This document shows positions 1 through 5,065 of a stretch of 5,065 nucleotides of DNA, piece by piece; positions within the stretch are counted from its first letter, which is position 1; every line of letters begins with the position of its first letter. A program made the position numbers and the translations under genes. This stretch comes from an uncultured Eggerthellaceae bacterium. GTDB taxonomy: Bacteria > Actinomycetota > Coriobacteriia > Coriobacteriales > Eggerthellaceae. The stretch spans positions 1-5,065 of the forward strand of contig CAUEBO010000109.1 in the NCBI GenBank assembly GCA_958454405.1, read 5' to 3'. Under the pieces are notes generated by a model that saw only the letters and a list, made by a program, of their open reading frames with translations, did not search any database and was not told where the DNA came from.

Positions 1-656
1 CGCCCGACCCCGAGCGCGCCATCGCCACGGCGGCGCGCCTGTGCTACGCGCCCGTCGGCGCGGCCGAGCTGATGGAGGCCATGCCGGAGGAGCGCGTGAA
101 AAGCGTGCTGTCCACCATCATGAGCGCGGGCCATACGTCCACGCTCGAGCACGCCAGCTACACGTTCGCGGTGGACGGCGTCTCGCGTGCCCTTACGCAC
201 CAGCTGGTGCGCCACCGCATCGCCAGCTTCAACCAGCAGAGCCAGCGCTACGTGAAGTTCACCGACGGCCTGGCCACTGTGAAGCCTGAAAGCGTTGCCG
301 CGAACGAGGAGACGAACGCGGTGTTCGACGAGGCTATCGCGGCCGCCATCGAGGCGTACGAGAAGCTGCTGGCCGCGGGCGTTCCCGCCGAGGACGCGCG
401 CTACCTGCTGCCGAACGCGGCTGAGACGAAGATCGTTATCACGATGAACGTGCGCGAGCTGCTGCATTTCTTCAGCTTGCGCTGCTGCAACCGCGCGCAG
501 TGGGAGATCCGCGAGATGGCGCACCGCATGCTGGAGCTGGCGAAGCCCACGGCGCCGTTCGTCTTCATGGACGCGGGCGCGCCCTGCATCCGCGGCAACT
601 GTCCCGAAGGCAAGATGACCTGCGGGAACCCGTACCCGCGCGTGAAAAGGGCCTAG
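1..656 (+). CDS. thyX: Flavin-dependent thymidylate synthase ThyX, 5' end missing
   Basis: ThyX makes dTMP from dUMP in the cytoplasm, using methylene-tetrahydrofolate as carbon donor, FAD as cofactor and NADPH as reductant; it replaces ThyA where that enzyme is absent. The first complete codon in the window is at position 3. From there 217 residues can be read to a TAG at 654-656, and only about ten N-terminal residues seem to be missing, judged against the usual 220-250 residue length. The family signature RHRX7S is intact as RHRIASFNQQS (nt 210-242, visible residues 70-80). The second conserved block, LRCCNRAQWEIR (visible residues 159-170), includes the arginine region that binds dUMP in characterised ThyX. 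The C-terminus has three cysteines (visible residues 195, 200, 207) in a CIRGNCPEGKMTC tail, which I recall from other actinobacterial and clostridial ThyX proteins. The next gene starts one base after the stop, so the two are probably co-transcribed. An ATG at 72 is internal, because conserved sequence continues upstream of it. Confidence 0.96.
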   Translation, partial: PDPERAIATAARLCYAPVGAAELMEAMPEERVKSVLSTIMSAGHTSTLEHASYTFAVDGVSRALTHQLVRHRIASFNQQSQRYVKFTDGLATVKPESVAANEETNAVFDEAIAAAIEAYEKLLAAGVPAEDARYLLPNAAETKIVITMNVRELLHFFSLRCCNRAQWEIREMAHRMLELAKPTAPFVFMDAGAPCIRGNCPEGKMTCGNPYPRVKRA

Positions 657-657
657 C

Positions 658-2166
658 ATGGCCGAGCAGAAGAGCGACCTGTCGCGGGCGTTCTCCGAGG
701 ACGGTGCGCTGAAGACGCACGTAGGCGGCCAGGCGCTCATCGAGGGCATCATGATGCGCGGCAAGTACAACTGGTCGGTGGCCGTGCGGGAGCCCGACGG
801 CGGCATCTACGTGGAAGAGCATGACCTGGCCTCGGGGCGCAAGAAGAACGGTTGGATGTACTGGCCGCTCGTGCGCGGATGCCGAGCTATGCTGGAGTCG
901 CTCGTGCTGGGCTACAAGGCGCTCGAGATCGCGGCGCTGCATGCGTTCGCGGAAGAGCCGGCCGACAAGGCCGCGCCCGGAGCGCCCGCGGAGGCCTCGG
1001 AGACACTCCGCTTCGCTGCTCATCCGACGGCGGGGCCGTCGGATTCGTGCGCTTCGCTGCTTCAAGCCAATTCAGAAGAACGGGATGGTGTTCAGAAGGT
1101 CTCCGAGGCCTCCGCGGGCGCTCCGGGCGCTTCCGGCGGCAGCTCGGAGGCGGACGGGGCGCGCGATCTCGAGCGCCTGGAACCCGTTCTCGCTGGCGAA
1201 GGGGGTTGTGAGGACTGCGAGCCTGGTGCCGGCGGGAGCGATGCCGCGGACTCCGGCGGGCGGCCCTTTTCCTGGAAGGACGATTTCGGGCGGCCGGAGA
1301 CGATGATCGACGCGCTGGGGGCGCAGCGGACGCTCGAGGTGGTGAGCGATCCGGAGCCGGCGCCCGCGGCCGCCAAGGCCGCCAAGGGCGAAGGGCCGGC
1401 TGCGGGCGGAAAGGGCGAGAAGAAGTCCTTCCTCGATGAAGAGGTGGAGTTCGGGAAGAAGGAGATGGCCGTCTCCATGGTGCTCGGCATCGTGCTGGGC
1501 GTGGTGCTGTTCATCGTGGCGCCCGCCTTCGTCACGAACCTCATCGTGGGGGAGTACGATTCGAACACGGTCGTGTGGAACATCGTGGACGGGCTGCTGC
1601 GCGTTGCGGTGTTCGTGTTCTACCTTTGGCTGATCGGGCGCATGTCCGATATCAAGCGCATGTTCGGCTACCACGGCGCCGAGCACAAGACCATCCATTG
1701 CTACGAGCACGGCCTTCCGCTCACGCCTGAGAACGCGCGCAGCTTCCCGCGCCTGCATGTGCGCTGCGGCACGGCGTTCCTCATCATGGTCATGATCATC
1801 GCCATCTTCGTGTACACGGTCACGCCTATCAACGGCCTCATCGAAGCATGGGGCGTGCCCGACGGCGCGCCGAAGCTGGCGCTCGTCATCGTCGTGCGCA
1901 TCCTGCTCATGCCGGTCATCGCCGGCATCTCCTACGAGATCACGGTGAAGTGGGCGGGCAGCCATCCCAGCAACCCGCTGGTGAAGGTCATCCTGTGGCC
2001 CGGCATGCAGATGCAGTACCTGACCACGAACGAGCCCGACGACGGCATGATCGAGTGCGCCATAGCCGCCATGCAGCGCGTGCTTGAGCGCGAGGAGGCC
2101 GAAGCAGCGAAGGCTGCCGGCTCGCCAGCGGCGGACGGGCGCGAAGGCGCGTCGGCTGCGGCGTAG
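658..2166 (+). CDS. DUF1385 (YqhQ-like) membrane protein with a large low-complexity insert
   Basis: This is a 502-residue member of the DUF1385 family (B. subtilis YqhQ type), whose biochemical role is not established. The N-terminal hallmark GGQALIEGIMMRG is at residues 23-35. The C-terminal membrane block holds YHGAEHKTIHCYEHG (338-352), RLHVRCGT (365-372), a GISYE motif (423-427) and PGMQMQYLTTNEPDD (448-462). Four hydrophobic segments are visible at about 272-297, 309-327, 374-391 and 407-426. The conserved His, Glu and Cys residues could bind metal; that is inference. The family is usually about 300-330 residues. The excess is an Ala/Gly/Ser/Glu/Pro-rich stretch at about residues 100-254, containing the inverted repeat at 973-1130, plus a short Ala/Glu-rich C-terminal tail. 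The ATG at 658 follows AAAGGG (646-651) at a 6-base spacing and sits one base after the thyX stop, so the start is secure. The reading frame stays open through the repeat. Confidence 0.93.
   Translation: MAEQKSDLSRAFSEDGALKTHVGGQALIEGIMMRGKYNWSVAVREPDGGIYVEEHDLASGRKKNGWMYWPLVRGCRAMLESLVLGYKALEIAALHAFAEEPADKAAPGAPAEASETLRFAAHPTAGPSDSCASLLQANSEERDGVQKVSEASAGAPGASGGSSEADGARDLERLEPVLAGEGGCEDCEPGAGGSDAADSGGRPFSWKDDFGRPETMIDALGAQRTLEVVSDPEPAPAAAKAAKGEGPAAGGKGEKKSFLDEEVEFGKKEMAVSMVLGIVLGVVLFIVAPAFVTNLIVGEYDSNTVVWNIVDGLLRVAVFVFYLWLIGRMSDIKRMFGYHGAEHKTIHCYEHGLPLTPENARSFPRLHVRCGTAFLIMVMIIAIFVYTVTPINGLIEAWGVPDGAPKLALVIVVRILLMPVIAGISYEITVKWAGSHPSNPLVKVILWPGMQMQYLTTNEPDDGMIECAIAAMQRVLEREEAEAAKAAGSPAADGREGASAAA
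1009..1061. repeat. 12-bp direct repeats flanking the nested hairpin
   Basis: CGCTTCGCTGCT occurs at 1009-1020 and again at 1050-1061, close on either side of the nested hairpin. A further 8-base direct repeat, TTCAGAAG, occurs at 1071-1078 and 1091-1098. Such layered repeats are typical of a discrete repeat unit and not of ordinary coding sequence, although alanine- and serine-rich low-complexity coding could contribute. Confidence 0.75.
1022..1044. repeat. Nested perfect 10-bp hairpin within the spacer
   Basis: ATCCGACGGC (1022-1031) and GCCGTCGGAT (1035-1044) are perfect reverse complements around a GGG loop. The hairpin lies inside the 94-bp spacer of the larger inverted repeat. In RNA or single-stranded DNA the two would form a stem within the loop of a longer stem. 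Confidence 0.9.
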
Positions 2167-2171
2167 CGGCT

Positions 2172-2271
2172 GGCGCCCGCTGCGCCCGCGCGGACGCCGG
2201 GCGCCGGGCTCGTTCGGCGGGCGCGCAGCCGCCCGGCCCGACGTCTGCCGGCCGGCTTCCCTCGTCGGGTC
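2172..2271 (+). terminator. Palindrome-rich end of the thyX-DUF1385 unit, possible terminator region
   Basis: Just after the DUF1385 stop there are several GC-rich inverted repeats. GGCGCCCG (2172-2179) pairs with CGGGCGCC (2198-2205). GCCGGGC (2203-2209) pairs with GCCCGGC (2231-2237). The stretch 2235-2243 pairs with 2263-2271 through nine pairs, one a G-U wobble, around the palindrome GCCGGCCGGC (2247-2256). No U-rich tract follows any of them, so they are not textbook intrinsic terminators. Termination or mRNA 3'-end protection here is inferred from position and from the new promoter just downstream. Confidence 0.4.
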
Positions 2272-2279
2272 CAACCGCG

Positions 2280-2310
2280 TTGCGCTTGACCCCCCTTTCG
2301 TTGCTATACT
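2280..2310 (+). promoter_or_regulatory. Extended -10 promoter for the NatAB-like operon
   Basis: TATACT (2305-2310) matches the -10 consensus at 5 of 6 positions and is preceded by TGC (2302-2304), forming an extended -10 element. The -35 side is weaker: TTGCGC (2280-2285) lies at a long 19-base spacing, while the better match TTGACC (2286-2291) is only 13 bases away. Transcription would start near 2317, giving a leader of about 30 bases. The local drop in GC content supports a promoter. Confidence 0.65.
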
Positions 2311-2341
2311 TGGTTTCATACGAACGTACGCGAACGAAAGG
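2294..2341. promoter_or_regulatory. Inverted and direct repeats around the -10, candidate operator
   Basis: CCTTTCGTT (2294-2302) and AACGAAAGG (2333-2341) are perfect 9-bp reverse complements flanking the -10 and the predicted transcription start. Within this span CGAACG occurs at 2321-2326 and 2331-2336, exactly 10 bases apart and so on the same face of the helix. The left arm lies upstream of the predicted start, so the pair could act on DNA but not as an RNA hairpin, if that start is right. A repressor site is plausible; no regulator gene is present in the window. Confidence 0.4.
2337..2341 (+). promoter_or_regulatory. Ribosome binding site that selects the ATG at 2350
   Basis: AAAGG at 2337-2341 is 8 bases before the ATG at 2350 but only 2 bases before the in-frame ATG at 2344. 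Normal spacing favours 2350, so the ATPase probably begins MEQAISV and not MPMEQAISV. Confidence 0.6.
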
Positions 2342-2349
2342 CGATGCCC

Positions 2350-3126
2350 ATGGAGCAGGCCATCAGCGTGCGAGGGCTGAAGAAGACCTTCAAGCTCTCC
2401 GCGAAGCAGCGCAAGCTCGACCGCACCGACGCCCGCACGAAAACCGCCGTGGACGGTCTCTCGTTCGACGTGCGCCGTGGCGAGATATTCGGCCTGCTCG
2501 GCCCGAACGGGGCCGGCAAGACCACCACGCTGCGCATGCTGGCCGCGCTCGTGAAGCCCGACGAGGGCGATGCGCTCATCGAAGGCGTGTCGGCGGTGGC
2601 CGATCCCATGCGCGTGCGCGAGACCGTGGGGTTCCTCACGAGCGAGCTCAAGCTTGAGGAGACGTTCTCGCCCGACTACCTGTTCGACTTCTTCAGCGAG
2701 CTGCGCCATCTCGAACCTGCCGTGCGCGACGAGCGGAAGCGCGCACTGTTCGGCCGATTCGGCATCGACCGGTTCGCGCAGACGAAGATCGCCGATCTGT
2801 CCACCGGCATGAAGCAGAAAGCGTCGCTCGCCATCTCGCTCGTGCACGATCCTGACGTGATCATCTTCGACGAGCCGACGAACGGCCTGGACGTGCTCAC
2901 GGCGAAGACGGTTACCGACTTCCTGGCCGAGCTCAGGGGGGAGGGCAAGACCATCCTGCTGTCCACGCACATTTTCAGCCTGGTCGAGAAGGTGTGCGAC
3001 CGGGCCGGCGTGATCATCGACGGGCGGATGGCGGCGTGCGGGACGCTGCCGGAGCTTATGGGAGGGCGCTCGCTCGAGGACGCCTTCTTCGACCTGTACG
3101 CCGCGCGGGCGGGGGAGGCATCGTGA
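2350..3126 (+). CDS. NatA-like ABC-2 transporter ATP-binding protein
   Basis: This 258-residue cytoplasmic ATPase would power the membrane protein encoded next to it. Walker A is GPNGAGKT (residues 51-58), the signature is LSTGMKQK (150-157), Walker B is VIIFDEP (170-176), the D-loop is NGLD (178-181) and the H-loop histidine is H207 in LLSTHIF. The GFLTSELKL segment after the first domain half, the LSTGMKQK form of the signature and the SLEDAFFDLY C-terminus are typical of NatA-type ATPases, which pair with ABC-2 permeases for export. The usual Q-loop glutamine is not evident in the GFLTSELKL segment. B. subtilis NatAB exports sodium, but relatives carry other cargo, so the substrate here is unknown. 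The gene has its own promoter just upstream and overlaps the permease gene by 4 bases. The alternative start at 2344 adds two residues. Confidence 0.92.
   Translation: MEQAISVRGLKKTFKLSAKQRKLDRTDARTKTAVDGLSFDVRRGEIFGLLGPNGAGKTTTLRMLAALVKPDEGDALIEGVSAVADPMRVRETVGFLTSELKLEETFSPDYLFDFFSELRHLEPAVRDERKRALFGRFGIDRFAQTKIADLSTGMKQKASLAISLVHDPDVIIFDEPTNGLDVLTAKTVTDFLAELRGEGKTILLSTHIFSLVEKVCDRAGVIIDGRMAACGTLPELMGGRSLEDAFFDLYAARAGEAS
3114..3118 (+). promoter_or_regulatory. Ribosome binding site for the GTG start of the permease
   Basis: GGAGG at 3114-3118, within a run of GGGGGAGG, lies inside the end of the ATPase gene, four bases before the GTG at 3123. That GTG overlaps the ATPase TGA stop as GTGA (3123-3126), an arrangement typical of translational coupling. 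An ATG at 3147 is in frame but lacks a comparable site. Confidence 0.65.
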
Positions 3127-4298
3127 AGGGCAACGTTTTCGCCATCATGCGCAAGGAGCTTGCGCGGTTCTTCAGCAACAAGGTCTCGGCCATCGTCACC
3201 ATCCTGCTGCCGGGCCTTTTGATATTCGCCATGTGGACCGTCATGGGCGATGTGATGAAGAGCTCGTTCATGCCCGACGAGGACGCCCGTCCCGTGGTGG
3301 CGGCGGTGAACGAGCCGGAGAGCGTCGCCGACCTGGCCGAGCAGGCCGGCATCGACGTCGTCCGCGAGGATGCGCTGCCCGATGCCGGCCGGATGCGGCA
3401 GCTCATCGAGCAGGGCGACGTGTTGGCGTTCGCCGTGTTCCCGGAGGGCTTCGATGCGGCCGTGGCTGCCTACGATCCGGCGTCGGGCGAAGCGGCGCCT
3501 CAGGTGTCGGTCTACTACAGCTCCGCCGACGTCGATTCGGCGAGCGCGCATGCGGCTTTCTCGTCGCTTCTGGACGCGTACGAGTCCTCGCTTGCGAACA
3601 AGTTCGACGTGAACGCGGGCGAAGGCGCCTACGACGTGGCGGAAGACCGCGACATCGCGGGGTCCATCGTGGTGTCGCTCGTCCCCATGCTGCTGCTCAT
3701 CTTCATATTCACCAGCTGCATGTCGCTGGCAGCCGAGTCGGTCGCGGGTGAGAAGGAGCGCGGCACGATGGCCACGCTCCTGGCCACGCCCATCAAGCGC
3801 CGCGACATCGCGCTGGGCAAGATCATCGCCATATCCATCATCGGCCTGCTCATCGCGGCGTCGAGCGTCGTGGGCATATTCGCGGGCCTGCCCGGCATCA
3901 TGCAGGGGAGCGTGGATGTGAACGTGTACGGCCCGGCCGATTACGCGCTGCTGGCGCTGGTGGTCCTGGCGACCACGCTGCTCACGGTCATGCTCATCAC
4001 CGTGGTCTCCACGCTGGCCAAGACGACGAAGGAAGCCACCATGTACCTGACGCCGCTCATGATAGTGGTCATGCTCGTGGGCGTTCTGGGGATGTTCGGG
4101 GGCGGCGCGCAAGCCGAGCCGCAGTTCTACCTCATCCCGCTGTACAACTCCGTGCAATGCATGATCGGCATCTTCACGTTCGACTTCCAGCCGGTGAACG
4201 TGGCTTTGTGCGTGGCGAGCAACCTCGCGTACACCGGCGTCGGCGTGCTCGTGCTGCAGCGCATGTTCGACAGCGAGCGGCTCATGTTCGCGCGGTAA
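3123..4298 (+). CDS. NatB-like ABC-2 transporter permease
   Basis: This 391-residue integral membrane protein is the likely partner of the upstream ATPase. It begins with a short cytoplasmic stretch (AIMRKELARFFSNK) and a first membrane segment at about residues 21-41. A soluble, probably external domain follows at about 42-176. Five further hydrophobic segments lie at about 180-203, 234-256, 275-298, 310-326 and 360-380. The loop after the second segment carries GEKERGTMATLLATPIKRRD (209-228), the conserved cytoplasmic stretch of NatB and other ABC-2 exporters. Length and topology fit the ABC-2 family in which a large external domain lies between segments 1 and 2. It probably works as a dimer with two ATPase subunits to export an ion, peptide or small compound; the substrate cannot be read from sequence. 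The GTG start is chosen for its 4-base overlap with the ATPase stop and the nearby GGAGG. Confidence 0.9.
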   Translation: MKGNVFAIMRKELARFFSNKVSAIVTILLPGLLIFAMWTVMGDVMKSSFMPDEDARPVVAAVNEPESVADLAEQAGIDVVREDALPDAGRMRQLIEQGDVLAFAVFPEGFDAAVAAYDPASGEAAPQVSVYYSSADVDSASAHAAFSSLLDAYESSLANKFDVNAGEGAYDVAEDRDIAGSIVVSLVPMLLLIFIFTSCMSLAAESVAGEKERGTMATLLATPIKRRDIALGKIIAISIIGLLIAASSVVGIFAGLPGIMQGSVDVNVYGPADYALLALVVLATTLLTVMLITVVSTLAKTTKEATMYLTPLMIVVMLVGVLGMFGGGAQAEPQFYLIPLYNSVQCMIGIFTFDFQPVNVALCVASNLAYTGVGVLVLQRMFDSERLMFAR

Positions 4299-4299
4299 C

Positions 4300-4354
4300 C
4301 GCCCGCCGCCGCAGCGGCCGGGCGCGTCCGGTCCGCATGAATTCGGGACATTTT
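4300..4354 (+). terminator. Stem-loops after the permease gene, probable terminator
   Basis: Directly after the permease stop, CGCCCGCCGC (4300-4309) pairs with 4314-4324 around a CGCA loop: ten G-C pairs with C4318 bulged out. No U-tract follows immediately. A second, weaker hairpin pairs GTCCG (4331-4335) with CGGGAC (4344-4349), with G4345 bulged, and is followed by ATTTT (4350-4354). Together they plausibly end the exporter transcript. Confidence 0.5.
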
Positions 4355-4406
4355 CGCTGCCGTCAAGTCTCCGTAACCCAACTGCCATCAGAGGATATGA
4401 AGCGCA

Positions 4407-4415
4407 TGCTAGACT
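4407..4415 (+). promoter_or_regulatory. Candidate extended -10 promoter for the amino-acid importer gene
   Basis: TGCTAGACT at 4407-4415 has an extended TGC followed by TAGACT, a 4 of 6 match to the -10 consensus. It matches the exporter promoter (TGCTATACT) at 8 of 9 bases. No good -35 element lies at normal spacing (4387-4392 reads ATCAGA). It would start transcription near 4422, leaving a leader of about 75 bases. Confidence 0.35.
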
Positions 4416-4445
4416 GGGCGGCGCGGTTCATCATCGAATCGGGTT

Positions 4446-4472
4446 GCGGCAGGCGCGTCCGCCGCGGCTTTT
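4446..4472 (+). promoter_or_regulatory. Leader hairpin followed by a short T-run
   Basis: GCGGC-A-GG (4446-4453) pairs with CCGCCGC (4459-4465), seven G-C pairs with A4451 bulged and a five-base loop. TTTT at 4469-4472 follows. It lies between the candidate promoter and the ribosome binding site (4484-4489), where an attenuator would sit. The T-run is short, so it may be only a leader structure. Confidence 0.3.
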
Positions 4473-4497
4473 CATGCGGAAACGGGAGGCTTCGGCT

Positions 4498-5065
<568 letters not shown>

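Larger units (their letters stand above)
973..1130. repeat. Perfect 32-bp inverted repeat with 94-bp spacer inside the DUF1385 gene
   Basis: The arms at 973-1004 and 1099-1130 are exact reverse complements over all 32 bases; pairing stops immediately on both sides. Each arm begins on a codon boundary of the DUF1385 gene (codons 106 and 148). They read APGAPAEASET and VSEASAGAPGA, so the right-arm peptide is what the left arm encodes on its other strand. The spacer (1005-1098) holds a second, nested palindrome and short direct repeats. I see no clear target-site duplication and no transposase. Possible explanations are an invertible segment, a MITE-like or palindromic repeat unit inserted in frame, or an inverted duplication. 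Confidence 0.95.

Noticed and set aside
41..289. Arg/His-rich frame overlapping thyX
   Set aside because: It is out of frame with the conserved ThyX signature and has no plausible ribosome binding site or family resemblance.
1022..1044. Intrinsic terminator inside the DUF1385 gene
   Set aside because: The hairpin is strong, but it is followed by GGATTCGTGC with no U-tract, and the gene continues with conserved sequence downstream.
973..1130. CRISPR array or full insertion sequence
   Set aside because: There are only two inverted arms with no regularly spaced direct repeats, and no transposase could fit in the 94-bp spacer.
1072..2970. A 632-codon open frame on the minus strand across the DUF1385 and ATPase genes
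   Set aside because: It is antisense to two clearly conserved genes and rich in His, Arg, Asp and Gln, the usual result of reading GC-biased coding DNA backwards. No motif is recognisable.
2676..4388. A 570-codon open frame on the minus strand across the ATPase and permease genes
   Set aside because: It has the same His/Arg/Asp-rich shadow composition and lies antisense to a coupled ABC pair with intact motifs.

Overview
This 5,065-base window is GC-rich, densely coded DNA with every convincing gene on the + strand. The codon bias (strong G/C in third positions), a flavin-dependent thymidylate synthase (ThyX) and the style of the proteins suggest a high-GC actinobacterium. My best guess is a gut Coriobacteriia member such as Eggerthella or Gordonibacter. 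That placement is recall and inference, not a database result.

Layout. Positions 1-656 hold the 3' end of thyX (dTMP synthesis); its start lies outside the window. One base later (658-2166) comes a DUF1385/YqhQ-family membrane protein, probably in the same operon. It carries an unusual, roughly 155-residue low-complexity insert between its two conserved blocks. Inside the insert is a perfect 32-bp inverted repeat around a 94-bp spacer, the most striking structure in the window. Positions 2167-2343 are intergenic: first several GC-rich palindromes (probable end of the thyX operon), then an extended -10 promoter with operator-like repeats. Positions 2350-4298 encode a two-gene NatA/NatB-like ABC-2 exporter, an ATPase and a membrane protein overlapping by 4 bases. 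Positions 4299-4497 hold a stem-loop/terminator-like stretch, a second extended -10 candidate and a leader hairpin. From 4498 to the window end is a GlnQ-like amino-acid ABC importer ATPase, cut off at the edge; its partner genes are probably downstream.

How the genes fit together. Three transcription units are likely: thyX-DUF1385, the natA/natB-like exporter, and the amino-acid importer. Nothing in sequence ties their functions together. The most interesting possibility is that the inverted repeat in the DUF1385 gene works as an intragenic invertible switch. Reversing the spacer keeps its length but brings in an in-frame TGA after codon 117, which would remove all membrane segments. This is a hypothesis; the repeat and the predicted stop can be read directly from the sequence.
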